A stretch of DNA of 64,000 nucleotides from Puccinellia tenuiflora (GCA_012064385.1 QRDG01002503.1:124001-188000), one strand, 5' to 3'. Positions 9,983 to 22,311 are shown, counted from the stretch's first letter. Translations and numbers: made by a program. The notes: generated by a model not told the origin, from the letters alone.

Positions 9983-11227
9983 TTAAATACGAGTACTAGT
10001 GTGGTTTGTGAAGTGCTTCCATTCACCCAGCATGCCACGGAGGAGCTCCAGCTTGTTATTCAAGCCCGTGAGGCAGTTGGCGTGAAACGTGCAGAGCCGT
10101 CGGAAGTCCTTCTTGGGCTGACAGTGGCTTCCGAAGTAAGCCGTGTCGACGAACATCACCGTGGTGCCATGCCGCACCGAGAGCTCGTGAACCACCTTGC
10201 TGAACACGTACTGGTCGTGTCGGCGTGGGTACGCCGTCCTCGCCTCGTACCATCCCTTGAAGAAGCCGATCGTCTTTGCATTCGGCTTGGCATGGAGGAA
10301 GCCGCCATTGGCATCCTTGGGCCCGTATGGGTCGTCCTCGCCGTAGTACTTGTCGCAGGAAATGGTAATGTCGGCGCCCACCGGGACGTGCAGCAGTGGG
10401 TTCCGGAACCACATGATGTCCACGTCCTACACCCACAATATGAAGAATGTTGTGAGATCATCAATCAATATATGAACTAGAGCTAATAGCCATCAGATTA
10501 GCTTTTTGGTAGAACTGGTTTGATGCATGCATGGTGAAGAATGAGTGCTCACCGAGAAGAGGAAGGCGTAACCGAGCTCCATGACATGAGTCTGGAACTT
10601 GTTCCTGGCCCACATCATCTCCAGGTACTCCCTGCTCATGAACTTCTTCTCCGCCGTGAAGTTTGTGCCCCCGCCGCCCAGGTCCAGACGGTAGCACAAC
10701 GGGTGCACGCGCTTGCACTGCTCCAATGCCTCACTGTCCATGGCCACGATGACGAGGTGCTTCAGTAGGTGCTCAGTCTTGTCGCCGGCGCGGAAGCTCT
10801 CCAGGAAAAGATCCAGGAGCGAGCCAGGCGCCGTCATGGCCTTGTTCGTGAAGGTCATTATCACGGTGTTGTCTTCCATGGCTGCCTTACTCAGTAGCAT
10901 GGCTAGATCATCTTTAGGTGTAGGTGTAGTACTAGTCACAGCAGCAGCAGCCTGCAACTCGACCATACGCACACATCATACATACAGCTATTATACATCT
11001 TTACAGAAACACAAAATTGAAACTAGGAACTGGAGAAGTGGAGATAGAATCATATGGTTGGACTCTCCTACGTACGTGCGTACCATGATGCTGTGATCCG
11101 CCGCTTGGGTTGGAGCATGGTCGACGCGGGGAGGCGGGCACGCCGACGGCGACAGCAGAAGCACGCCGCAGGCCATGGCGATGGCTGCTGCTAAGGTGAA
11201 ACGCGACACATTTGTCACGGTGAACAT
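9983..11227 (-). CDS. Nucleotide-diphospho-sugar transferase family protein (At4g15970-like), three exons
   Basis: Exons are 11,084-11,227, 10,553-10,951 and 9,983-10,426, all joined in phase 0, giving 328 residues. Splice sites are canonical: CATG|GTACGC, TTGCAG|GCTGC, CTCG|GTGAGC and TGTAG|GACGTG. The start at 11,227 gives a short basic-to-hydrophobic N-terminus (residues about 11-29), which I read as a type II signal anchor for the Golgi. The first ATG at 11,266 would add 13 residues. Residues about 77-180 carry the family pattern TVIMTFTN, LLDLFLESFR, HLVIVAMD, FMSREYLEMMW and ELGYAFLF. Exon 3 opens with DVDIMWFRNP, the DxD motif that binds nucleotide-sugar and metal, followed by ISCDKYYG and NGGFLHAKPN. 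The acceptor substrate is unknown; relatives act on cell-wall glycans or glycoproteins. It is somewhat shorter than typical members (about 350-400) but shows no frame break. It is the only host gene I recognise. Confidence 0.88.
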
Positions 11228-11279
11228 GGCGATCGAGCAAGATGGATGGAAGTAGCTAGCTAGCAAGATCGACCGACGA

Positions 11280-11288
11280 TATATATAG
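11280..11288 (-). promoter_or_regulatory. TATA box of the glycosyltransferase gene
   Basis: The minus strand reads CTATATATA about 53 bp upstream of the chosen ATG. This leaves room for a short 5' leader and supports that start. Confidence 0.6.
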
Positions 11289-11740
11289 TGTCAGCCGGAG
11301 CTAGCGCATTTCCGGTCTGGAGGAGACGCGTGCGGCCGCAGCAACAACAACGCCACGTGAAGGAAGGAGTTTCGTCGTCTACAATCGGCCAATGGCTGCG
11401 AGGTCGTCGGTCGGCCGCATTTTGTCGCGTTGCTCCTTACCATTGATGATCATTAGAAATCCAGGGATCGTACGAGATTGATTCAATCCTACGTAAAGGT
11501 ACATTGTTGGCGCAACTCGATCAACGACGACCGACCGAGCTGCTCGATCAGCAGTTCACTTCATGTGCTATTTACATACAAACCGCGACTAGTTCAGAAG
11601 AACACGGCTCGGATAGATTGAGGTCCTTGTTTACTTCTATTTTTATCCTCTAGGAGATCGGAGTTGGAAGGAGATTTAGTGAAATTCTTGCTTTCAGCTA
11701 ATCCCCATCACACATACTCTTCCCTCCTAATACACTAGCA
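11289..11740. other. Upstream flank of the gene
   Basis: This is single-copy-looking DNA with no LTR, TIR or coding motif that I recognise. It probably holds the gene's proximal promoter. A LINE 3' end begins at about 11,741. Confidence 0.5.
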
Positions 11741-11886
11741 TTTCTTTTCGAAATGGGTATAAAGCCCTAGCCTCTGCATCAAGCATGCACACAACCATTT
11801 ATTGCAAAGTATTAAGAAGTATCAATTCTTACAAATCATGGATCACATATGGTTGAAACAAAAATCAACCATCAAAACATAATCAA
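11741..11886 (-). mobile_element. LINE 3' untranslated end with degenerate poly(A) tail
   Basis: The minus strand ends with GCAGAGGCTAGGGCTTTATA and then CGAAAAGAAA. It joins the coding piece beyond 26,863 once the inserted LTR element is removed. Confidence 0.7.
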
Positions 11887-12256
11887 TGATATGATCGTAG
11901 GCGCACAGTCGATCTACCGAGGACAAGCAATCATAGCATGATAACAACACCGAGATTTGTTAACGCAGTTCGGCCATGATTTGCCTACTCTGCGGGGCAT
12001 GACTATGGGCGCTCCTCCCCATTAATACCGCTGCACCGGCCGCCTTGGTCGCCGGCACAAACCGTCGGCTCCCCTTGCGCGCCTACTGCTATCAAGTCGC
12101 CATGGGTTACAACTTGTGTGGTGCCCCCCACATTATATAGGAGGCACATGGTACAAGAGTTCGACTCCAACACTACTCGTACCTATCCACATCTAATACA
12201 AGTTGAAGTCCAAACGTAACCCACCATGTACACAATATTTGACACAAAACACAACA
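11887..12256 (-). repeat. 3' LTR of the small Copia-like element
   Basis: 370 bp, starting TGATATGATCGTAGG and ending ACACAACA on the plus strand. It pairs with 26,496-26,863. Confidence 0.9.
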
Positions 12257-12272
12257 AACTCCACCTTGGCGA
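12257..12272 (-). other. Polypurine tract of the small Copia-like element
   Basis: The minus strand reads CGCCAAGGTGGAGTT directly before the LTR start TGTTGTG, the usual Copia arrangement. Confidence 0.75.
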
Positions 12273-13855
12273 ATATTGTCCGCCACCTTGAGTTCGTCAA
12301 TGCGTCAAACCTCCATGTACTCCGGACTTGGTTGTCTTCCATGAGCTTTGCTGCTACTCCCAGACTCCACGTGACTCCACCTCAAATGTAGTCATTTCTT
12401 CCCGTTCAACACCATCACACACCGACCAGTGGTCTGCGTAAAAATGTTTTCAACTTGAAGGAATTTCACCGTCGCATTTTAGTCACCTTGAATCAAATTC
12501 ACAGTCAACTCATCTTTTCCTGGATAGTCTTCTACATGTCCCACAACTCTACTAGCACTCCGCCCCCTCCTGTATCTAGTTACCCGCACTTTGCCATGTA
12601 CGCTGAACATCACAAAATATACGGCCATGTACCCTCCAAGCTTCCGACATTTTAGACTTTCCAACACTTTCTCAGATTCCCCATGGCTGACTCTTGTCTA
12701 TCATCTGACGCGTCAATCTCCATAGACCCAGTCACCAACTTGAACCTAGTACTCGCCAACATTGCTTCAGCACCTCTGCACATACACTTGTTAGACCACA
12801 TGTCCAACAGCTAGTGCCCCGGCCTGTCGCTGTGTCCCGTGCTCCCGCACGCCTCGCCGCTATTACCGCGTCGAGCATCCGCAATCTTGGTCAAGATCTA
12901 CTGGGTCGCTAACCCACACCACCTCAGGCCCCACTGCAGATAACCACCAGTCATCCTGACCGATGCAGAGTTCCACGCATCTCTCCGAACCCTGAGCTCC
13001 AGTCCGAACCACGTGCTTCTCGCCTTCCCGCTGAATAGGCTTCGACACTCCGTGCACTTACGTCGTAGCCCCTCCATCAGCCGAGTGGAATCTCCCCTCA
13101 GACTCCAGCTCCACCTTCAACATGACACCATGGATGACCAGTCCACCCGCACCACGTTGACTTCAAGTTCCCGCGTGTGCACCGTCTTGAATCAACCCCA
13201 TGCCTTCGCCATGTCGAAACACGCATCCCTCAGGCATGCGTCACGTGTTGCCACGCCACAGAATCCGGACACCATCAGCCCTCACGCTCCTACGTCGTCA
13301 TCGCCGATCTTCACCGTCTTCTGCCCCGACCGACATCCCTGTCGATCTGTCAGACTGTTTAGTCCAACCCAGCCGAACGTATCCGACTGCAACCATGCTC
13401 CACCTTGCGCCTAGCTCACCCGTCACATTGACGCTGCACTAACCGACGCCGTGTGTATGCATGATCCATCACGACGCACTTCAGGCTGCCGTAAGCCTTA
13501 TGCGCACGCCGTCACCCCAAAACAATATTGCCGATGCCTTGGTAGTATGACTAGCTCCCTGGTTACAGTCCTTGAGCTATGTCGGCAAACTGTCCGAAAA
13601 AATACTTCCGTGCAAACTCCTGACTATCGTCCAAATCGCACAACTATTTTTTCTTGTTATTTGCTGCACCGCTCCATCTGAACTTGGCTGAGCCTGTCCA
13701 CCGTGACTACTCGTGCATGCAATGATTAATATTGGGTCAACCTCTTTTTCTTTTCCAAACCTCACGTTGCTGCTTCCGATCAATCAATATGGACCTGCTC
13801 GCGTACGTGCCTGCTCCTGCGCCAAACAGATGCTACCGAGTGGGCCCGATCTTGG
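12273..13855. other. Interior of the small Copia-like element, apparently non-coding
   Basis: C-rich on the plus strand. Open frames at 13,013-13,442 lie antisense to the element and read as low-complexity Pro/Ser/His peptides. No retrotransposon domain is seen. Confidence 0.6.
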
Positions 13856-16249
13856 TGAAAGAACGAGATGTCTCCTAGAGGGGGGTGGGTGAATAGGCGC
13901 TTTTAAAACTTTTACGCTTAGGCTTGAATAAAAGCGGAATAAAACTAACGTTTAATTTATCAAGGCAATGACCTAATATACTAGGTTCACCTATGTGCAC
14001 CAACAACTTATGCTAGACAAGTTAACAACAAGGATAGCGAGATATATAACTTCAAGCTCGATGGCTATCACAAAGTAAATGCATAAGTAGAGGGTTTGGT
14101 TATAGAGATAACCAACACAAGTGGAGGCGGAGGTTTGTTTCCCGTAGTTCCTTCCCAATGGAAGTATGTCTACGTTGGAGAGGTGTGGAGGCTCCTTGGC
14201 CCTCCTACAAGCACATCCATGCTCACCCTATTCTCCGTGAGCTCCTCCCGTGGGGAATACCCGATGGGGGATTTGCTCATCCACTATAAGGTCGTCTTGA
14301 GGGCGTTGACCAAACCCGTACAATGAGGTCTCCTTGAGGGCGTTGACCAAACCCGTACAATTTGCCCGAGCCTACCTCCACACAATAGGAGGCTCCCGTA
14401 GCACCACAACCGTCTAGGGTGCACAATGCACCCAAGAGGCACAAGATCTTGGGAGCCCTATGCACCCAAGAGTAACAAGCTTTGAACTTCAATCCCATGT
14501 ATCACCGTGGGGAACTCAAACCGATGCACCAAATGCAATGGCAAGAACACACTAAGTGGTCAAGTCCTTCTCTCCGAAATCCAACCGAAGCAACTAATGC
14601 TAGGGAGGGATTTGAGAGGAGGAACAAAGGAGAAACATTAAGAACTCCAAAATCTAGATCTACTAGGTTCCCCTCACTTAGCGGAGGAAAGGATTGGTGA
14701 AATGGTAGATCTAGATCTCCTCTCTTGTTTCTCTAAAGCTGGGCAAGAATCATTGGAGGGAAGTGGAGGAATCAAGCTCTCAAGAAGGTCAACAAATGGA
14801 GGAGAGAGACAGAGAGAGCAAAGGGTTGGAAAAAGTTAGGAAACCATTGGGGAAGAAGGCCCCTTAAAAGGGTTGTCCCCAAAAATCCAGCCGTTGGGGG
14901 GCAGAAACCCGCAGGGGCGGTACTGCCGCCCCCATGGGCTTCAGCCAGCCAACGGCTAGCAAAAGATCCCGCAGCAGCGGTACTGCCGCCAGAGGCGGCG
15001 GTACTACCGCTGGGGTGCAACAGAGGGTACAAAAGGCGGCAGTGCTGGCGGCACTGCAAGCAGTGCTGCACAGCCCAGGAGAGGGCTCAAAGTCCCAGCA
15101 GCGGTACTACCGCCGGAGGCGGCGGTATTGCCGCTGAGGGCTAACAGAGCACCTCCCTGGCGGTAGTGCTGGCGGCACTGCTGGCGGTGCTGCACAGCCA
15201 AGGAGAGGGCTCAAGGTCCTCAGGGGAAGTACTACCACCAGAGGCGGCGGTACTGCCGCTGAGGGCTAACAGATCTCCTCCCTGGCGGTGCTGGTAGCAC
15301 TGCTGGCGGTACTGCCAGTGGTACTACCGCCAGAGGCGGCGGTACTACCGCTGCACAAAGAAAAAGCAGTAAAACCCTGAAACTGAATAAATATTGCTAG
15401 GAAGCTCCGATCGAGGTGAATCCAAATTTGTTGGAAAGAGGACGACAAGAGCTACCCAACAAAAAGCAGAAATATTGAAACCAAGCAAGGGAGATTTTGC
15501 TAATAAAAGTAAGAGTGAAACCTTCCGCACGGATGGACCGTCAAAATCTCCAAACACCGAAAACGCAAGAGAAGAAGCATACGTAATCCGTTTTCGGTGA
15601 ACTTGGCCTTGTCATGACAAGCACGACAAGCACCAAGATCACACCACGATAAGAGCCAAATAAGAACCAATAAAGATGATGCCAAGGATGCAAAGGTTTG
15701 AGCTCTCTACGACGATACGATCAAGATATTCGCTCGAGAGCCCCTCTTGATAGTACGACTATCTATCCTATAACCCGGTCTCTCAACTAACATCATGAGA
15801 CCGGTAAAATAGAAACCCTATCAAGATCATACCTTTGCCTTGCGCATAATCCACTTGAGCTTGATGATTACGATCTTGACCTTCTCAAGTTGGACCACCT
15901 TTCTTCATTGCGCTCCGCTCGGTGAAGACTCGCAACGTGCTCCCCCATACACCAAGATGGGAGAGGCACCCTTCGACATATCTTCACTTGGCCTTTATCT
16001 TGATGACGATCACCACGTGACGCCATCCTCCATGGGCTTCATAGGATCTTCCTCTTGATTCATGCTCATGGAGAAACACCTTGGCCTTGATCAACAAATG
16101 ATCTTTTCTTCTTTTAGCCTTGACTCTAACATATGGAGATCAAGCAAGCTAATGGACCAAACCTACAAGTATAGCTCAAAGCACACATTAGTCCTTAAGG
16201 ATTGTCATTAATTACCAAAACCACACATGGGGGCAACCATGCTCTTTCA
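13856..16249 (-). repeat. 3' LTR of the gag-only element
   Basis: 2,394 bp. The part at about 14,906-15,360 is packed with GGCGGTACTACCGCC-type imperfect palindromes. Confidence 0.93.
14906..15360. repeat. GC-rich palindromic repeat cluster inside the LTR
   Basis: There are many copies of GCGGTACTGCCGCC, GGCGGTACTACCGC and GGCGGCACTGC. The core GGCGGTA-NN-TACCGCC can form a hairpin. The same cluster lies at 23,366-23,834 in the other LTR, where one copy has 27 extra bases. Confidence 0.8.
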
Positions 16250-16263
16250 ATCTCCCCCATTTT
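16250..16263 (-). other. Polypurine tract of the gag-only element
   Basis: The minus strand reads AAAATGGGGGAGAT directly before the 3' LTR start TGAAAGAG. Confidence 0.85.
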
Positions 16264-19200
16264 GGTAATTGATGACAATCCCTTTTAAGAGGGTTTATAT
16301 AATGAATTAAGCGTTCTTGCAAGACAAACAAGCAAGCACGCAAGAGCATAAAGGCAAATGCTTAAGAACCAAACAAAAGCATAAAACCAAATTCCCTTAA
16401 ACCCTCTAAACTTCTCCCCCATTGGCATCTATTGCCGAAATGGGAGGAAAATTTTAGAAGGCCAATATAATATGAGTTCCTCCATAAGGTGTGCATTTCT
16501 CAAGATATGAGTGAAATCAAATGCACTTATTCATTGACGAATAACTAGAGGGAATCAAACTATATTGAGGATCCAAAGATTGCAAAAAGATGGAGTCATT
16601 CTAAACATCTCCACAAAGGAGAAAAGCAATCGAAAAGATCCAAAGCGAGAGTTCTAAATAAAAATGGAGAAGCTCCCCAATGTTCATGCACTATTGAGGA
16701 GTGCACAAATATGGCATCCTCGCTCCCCCAAAATCATCTAGAACATACAACAAGTACAAGAGTGCATAAAACAAAACATAGCACATAGCACATAGCACTT
16801 GCACCAAAGATATGGTTGAGCCATAAGAAGATACCAAATTAAAGGATTCAACATAAGAGAGGCCCAACCAAGATACAAAGAAGATCCTTTTAAAAAAAAT
16901 GTTCACAAGCTCAAGGGTACCAATTGGAAACTAAAACCAATTGAAAAAGCCAAAAGCTAGTAGGAACATGTAGAGTCAATAAAAATCAACATGCTCACAA
17001 TGACAAGCATGAAGTCAAGGATCTTCAAAAAGAAGTGAGTGCATAAAGATGCAAATAAAAATAAGACAAGCACTCACGAGATAATTTCTTTTTGAAACCA
17101 CCAAAGAATCAAAGATAATAATCAAGGTGACTCGAAAAGAGAAGGATACCAAATGAAAAAGTTACCTCTCTCATATGTATAGGTTTCTAAGTGGATAAAT
17201 CATTGATGATATACACCCACAAAGAAACATGTACATACGAAATGTTTAGAGAAGAAGAGAACAAGGTATCCAAAGGGAAGTCATAAATACACAAATAAGA
17301 TAATTGCTTAAAAGCATAGCACATAGCTCAAATTTATCATATTGTATATAGATGAACTTCAAACACATCAAAGACATCACACATATCACTAAGGGAACAA
17401 GAGATAGTGGAGATGCTTGGAGATAGGCAACAAGTATCATAAGAAGGATATCAATTGAAGGAAAGCTTTTTGCAATTTCATCACAAATATCACAAAGACA
17501 TATCAAGTGAAAGAAATAGGCCAAAACCACAACAATTGCATATAGAAGCATTACATGCCAAGAAGCAACCTACACAAGGTTGAAACTAGAAAATTATGCA
17601 TGGGATAGATACTTGTTACCGAGATGTCATTGGTGATGAAGAAGATGAGAATTCGGTAAACATCGTTGCTTGACTCCGATAATCACATGGTGAGAACACC
17701 TTCCTTATGAATGAGAGACAAGCATCCAATGCATCTCCATTGTACCTAAAACACAATTCAAGTACAAAATGGTTCCCAAACTCATTGGGTCCCATAGTAG
17801 TTAGATACACTACAATATATAGGACACACTCCACATAAATATGTGCATATAGATATGAAATTGAATTTCATGCACATCTTAGCCGATTTAGGATTTGGTG
17901 GAGTATACCCTATATATTGGAACAAAAAGACAAGCATGCCATAAGATATATATTAATAAATATGCATGCAAAGACTTTCTAGAACCAAAAAGATACAATT
18001 TGGACACAAACACCAAGTAAACCAAAAGTAGGCACACCAAGGTGTGACACGAAAAGGTTGTCCAAATTATATCAAAATCCAAATCAACACGTGATCAAGG
18101 AAGAATCAAAACAACCAATGATTGATTCCAACACATCAACACATGAAGTGAGATATCAATAGGAATCAAATCAAACAACACATGAGAGATAAGACGCAAA
18201 TTGAAAATAAGATACCCGCAAGAGGCAAAGATACCTAGAGAAGAGTATTACTTGAAAGACATCAAGTAAAAAAAAACAAGAAACAAGGTATCAAACCTCC
18301 CATAAGAGATACCAATTGAAACAAATATCTATGGATGAGATATAAAATTTCAATAGATACAATTGAAGGTGCCTAAGCAAGATCAATGAGCATAGAAGAT
18401 AAGATAAAAGGATAAATGCTCGTTGTGTTTTCTCATTTAAGAAGATAAGACACAAACCGAGAAATGAGAAAGCAAACTCCCAAAAGAGAGCAAGGTTACA
18501 ACAAATAAACCAAGCACTCTTTATATTTTTCAAGATGGCACAAAGCCTAAAAGAAAAAGAAAAGGTTTGTCTTCCACAAACACGAAAGGTATAAATTAAA
18601 TGCCAAATTTAAAGGATCAATTGTCAATTGATAGGATAGTATTCTAAATAATAAAGAAAAAGCTCCCCCAAGATTCGTGCATTATCTTTAGGATTTGCAT
18701 TTGAATACAAAACGCACACACAAGGGATCATTACTCTCCATATGCCATTTACAATACTAAACAATACCAATTGAAAAATAGGATCCAAGAAAGAGGCAAG
18801 GAAGACAACGGGAGTCAAAGCAAAATAAATACTTGGCAAGAGATAAGGCAAATAAGAGCAAAGGCCAACGTAAGGATAAACACAAATATTCTACCACAAA
18901 CATGAATGTCGATTGTCCAAGGACAATGAGTAAAAGGAAATATTTTTCCGGTGATAGAGATATCCAAGAATATCCTTACAAGATAAATCATATGGCAAAA
19001 GATAAGAATTAACGCAATGCCATATTTGATAGAGTTTGTTGGTAGCTCCAACTATTTGAACCAACCGGCAAAGCCATGGTTAAAATAATATGGAGCGAAT
19101 GATTTCTCAAATAGCATATGGAAATACATATTTGACGAAAACCACACCACACAAAACTCATGCAAACAAGATCCAAAAGAAAACCAAACAGAAGCACTCA

Positions 19201-19907
19201 AAAAGATTGGAACTTGTTCGAGCTAACATGCCACATAGGAATAGGATAATATACAATATCAAATCCAAGTGGCAAAACCTCAAATGTTCACATTTTCCAG
19301 GATTGTAATAGGCACATAGCTCATTACTCCCCCATAACGTGATGATCCGTTTCTTTTTAACAAGAGGCAACTAAAAACCAACTAGAGAAATTAATGGACA
19401 TTATCGAATTTGAATTTCTCATGAATGATACATACCACATAGAGACTAGATAATCTTGCTATATCAATAATATGTGGTGTACATCATGAATACATATTTT
19501 TGGGGTTGTGAAGTGCACAAAGCAAGTCACTCACCCAAAATTGGTATAGTCCATTAATCTCCCAAAAGAGCCAAATAAAATCCACACAAGATCCAATAAA
19601 AGGCTCAACACAAAGTTTACACATACATGTTGCACAACTAACATACACATACTTGATTTCTCAAGATAAGTAAGAAAGAAGCACATCATATACAAACACA
19701 TGCTAGGAACAAAACTAACACATGCAAGGGGGCAAGTAACTTTCAATGTAAATGAGTTAAGTACGAGTTACCGCAAGGAGGAACATTGGGCATAAGATAG
19801 ATATGTGATAATCCAATTGACTTGGCTTGAGGAAATATAACCATGAAGGTCCCTTAATTCTTCATAAGATAGCCAAGTCTCCAATGTCCTCCAACTCAAC
19901 CTATTGA
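16264..19907 (-). other. AT-rich non-coding spacer replacing pol
   Basis: This 3.6 kb lies between the gag stop and the polypurine tract. The plus strand is A-rich with many CAAAT, AAGATA and CACATA words. Minus-strand ORFs of 60-100 codons are hydrophobic Leu/Ile/Cys/Tyr-rich peptides, as T-rich DNA gives by chance. No protease, integrase, RT or RNase H motif was seen in either strand. Confidence 0.75.
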
Positions 19908-22256
19908 TCAAGTTTGAGCTTGTTGGTCCCCAACAAAGTTGGGTCCTAAGATGTTAGTCACAATAGGTTTGGGTACCCAAATGGTTCTTTTCTTGACACC
20001 ACTTTGAGCACCCACATATTTGGCAAACACATTGCCAACCCTATCCTTCCTAATAGAGTAAACATCCTCAATGATAATTGGGTTGGATAGGGTACCGTTT
20101 GTGCATGAAGAAGCCATGTGACCCTTCTCACGGCATAGGTAGCAACACCGACTCTTCCCTTTCTTCTTGTTAGGCTCCTCAACTTGAGGAGCAATAGGAT
20201 GAGTCTTCTTAGGAGGTGGCCTTTGTTCAACTCGTGGTTGAGCATAAGATTGAACAAGAGGCCGCTTCCCTAGTTGCTTCTCACTAAGAGGCTTCTTCTT
20301 CATAGGGCAATCTCTAACATGGTGCCCTTCAATCTTGCACTTGAAGCAAGTAATCTTGGCCGGATTCTTGACTTGTTCTTGGCCCTTCTTCTTGTTGATC
20401 TTGGACTTGTTCTTGTTGTTGGAGTTGAATCCAAGTCCACTCTTGTCATTGGGGGATTGTTGCACACTCAACAAGTTGTCAAGTGTGGTCTTCCCTTCAT
20501 GACGCTTTACCAAGCCTTTCTTCAAAGAAGTGGCTTGGGCCTTGGGCTCATTTCTTTCCCCTACATGGTTAGTGACAACACAAGCACTAGAGGAAGTAGA
20601 TGCATCATTGTTAGAGCAACAAGGCATGGAGAGTAATTCATCACAAGATGTGCCAACATTGTGAGTGGATGAACTACTAGGACTAGCACATGGAAATATA
20701 GCATTATTAGTGGAGGATGTGCCAATGTCCACACGAGGCTCACTAGATTTTACCTTGGTAGTGATAGCCTCATGAGCTAGCTTTAGCCTATCATGGGAAA
20801 CTAGAAGATCATCATGAGAGCTAGATAGCTTTGTATGACTTTCTTCCAATTTCCCATAATTGCTAGATAGCAACTCAAGTTGAGCCCTTAGCTCAACGTT
20901 CTCCCTTAAGTTGTATGCTTCACAAGGAGTAGAGTTAGTAGCACAAGCATCATTATTAATAATAATAGGAGAACAAGTAGGAAGCTCTTTTAGCATTTGA
21001 GCTTGGAGTTGATCATGAGACTTAGTGAGATTAGCGAGAGAACCTTCCAAGGACTTGAATTCCTTTTCAAGCTTCTCATTAGCCTCAAGAAGTCTAACAT
21101 TTTCAACAACAAGCTCATCATTTTTAGTGTTGATTATTTTAGCAAGAGCTTGAGCATGATCATGTTCTTTTCTTAATTTAGACATATCTAGATTATTAGA
21201 CTCCTCAAGATCCACAAGAGTTTCCTCAAGGATCACTCTACGACCTTGCTCTTCTTCAAGAGCAATAGAGAAGTCCGCAATCTCATTGGCATAATCACGC
21301 TCGCGAGCTTCCATTTTCTCAATAGTGTCTTCATACTCATCAATAATATTTTTACTTTCATCAAAAATCGACATGATGTTTATGAAAGTAGAGGAAGCAT
21401 TATCATTTTTACGAAGAGCATGAAGGACAGCATTTTTCATCTTATCTAAGAGAGCATCATTATCATTATCATCATCATCATCACTTGTAGATTGAGCCAT
21501 AAGGCAAAAGATAGTTGATGGAGATGAACCATTAGTTGATGCATCACTTAAATTAATATCTTGTTTTATAGAGAGTTGGATTTCCTCTACATTGTTGGGA
21601 ACACAAGGACTAGAGGAAACACAAGCATTTTGAACATGGCAACAAGATATAGCTAGCATATCATCATGAGATTTATTCATGCAATTTCTACATGATATGC
21701 ATGGACTATCAACACAAGCATGTGAAACATTTGTAGAGCTATATGTGTTAGAGTCCATAGATGAAGCATTGCAATGGGATAGAGACAAAGAATTATCAAT
21801 AGTAAAATCACTATCAACATTGCAATACCTAGCACTACTCACCATACCATTTGTTTGTGGCTTACCACATGTAGGTGAAGTAGAAGAAGTTGAGAGCTCA
21901 TCACGTCCGGAGGTGGAGGGGGAACAATCATCCTCAATAATTTTGGACTTGCCATATTTATCTTGAAGCTTCGTCCATAACTCATGAGCATTTCGATAAG
22001 GCATGATTGATCCGAGAACTACATCACTCAAAACATGGACAATTGCATTAGATACTAGAGAGTCAAGATAAGAGATTTCCTCATCCTCTAAAGACAACTT
22101 TTGGGAGTCCTTTGGAGGAGGAAATCCCATATCTAAGATTCTCTCTATATTTGGATTTATGTCCCTAAAAAGATTAAGCATGCGAATTTTCCAAGTAACA
22201 TAATTTGTGCCATTGAATATAAAAGTGGGATCATGCACTAATTCCCTAAACGACAT
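19908..22256 (-). CDS. gag: Retrotransposon Gag polyprotein (Copia/SIRE-like), 782 residues, intact
   Basis: The protein should package the element RNA into cytoplasmic particles. Residues 1-105 match the Copia gag N-terminus (FIFNGTNYVTWKIRML and later ELWTKLQDKYG). A Ser/Thr/Asn/Cys-rich low-complexity region (about 105-260) follows. Next comes a long charged segment (about 270-530) with heptad-like leucines, probably coiled coil. There are two zinc knuckles: CFKCKIEGHHVRDC (about residue 646) and CYLCREKGHMASSC (about residue 710). The C-terminus has TIWVPKPIVTNILGPN, typical of the end of SIRE-type gag. The ATG lies about 41 bp after the primer-binding site, so the leader is very short. 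There is no frameshift or stop, unlike every other transposon gene here. The length is unusually great for a Copia gag. Confidence 0.88.
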   Translation of the reverse strand: MSFRELVHDPTFIFNGTNYVTWKIRMLNLFRDINPNIERILDMGFPPPKDSQKLSLEDEEISYLDSLVSNAIVHVLSDVVLGSIMPYRNAHELWTKLQDKYGKSKIIEDDCSPSTSGRDELSTSSTSPTCGKPQTNGMVSSARYCNVDSDFTIDNSLSLSHCNASSMDSNTYSSTNVSHACVDSPCISCRNCMNKSHDDMLAISCCHVQNACVSSSPCVPNNVEEIQLSIKQDINLSDASTNGSSPSTIFCLMAQSTSDDDDDNDNDALLDKMKNAVLHALRKNDNASSTFINIMSIFDESKNIIDEYEDTIEKMEARERDYANEIADFSIALEEEQGRRVILEETLVDLEESNNLDMSKLRKEHDHAQALAKIINTKNDELVVENVRLLEANEKLEKEFKSLEGSLANLTKSHDQLQAQMLKELPTCSPIIINNDACATNSTPCEAYNLRENVELRAQLELLSSNYGKLEESHTKLSSSHDDLLVSHDRLKLAHEAITTKVKSSEPRVDIGTSSTNNAIFPCASPSSSSTHNVGTSCDELLSMPCCSNNDASTSSSACVVTNHVGERNEPKAQATSLKKGLVKRHEGKTTLDNLLSVQQSPNDKSGLGFNSNNKNKSKINKKKGQEQVKNPAKITCFKCKIEGHHVRDCPMKKKPLSEKQLGKRPLVQSYAQPRVEQRPPPKKTHPIAPQVEEPNKKKGKSRCCYLCREKGHMASSCTNGTLSNPIIIEDVYSIRKDRVGNVFAKYVGAQSGVKKRTIWVPKPIVTNILGPNFVGDQQAQT

Positions 22257-22297
22257 CTTTGCTCTCTAGGCGGTGAAGCCTAACAAGGAGAGACCTT

Positions 22298-22309
22298 GCT
22301 CTGATACCA
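22298..22309 (-). other. Met-tRNA primer-binding site of the gag-only element
   Basis: The minus strand reads TGGTATCAGAGC two bases after the 5' LTR end, complementary to initiator tRNA-Met. Confidence 0.9.
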
Positions 22310-22311
22310 AT

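Noticed and set aside
13013..13442. Three overlapping plus-strand ORFs of 60-133 codons
   Set aside because: They run antisense to the element that contains them, overlap each other and are rich in Ser/Pro/His.
16691..19746. A series of hydrophobic minus-strand ORFs resembling membrane proteins
   Set aside because: T-rich sequence gives Leu/Ile/Phe/Tyr-rich frames by chance. None exceeds about 100 codons and none has a conserved pattern.
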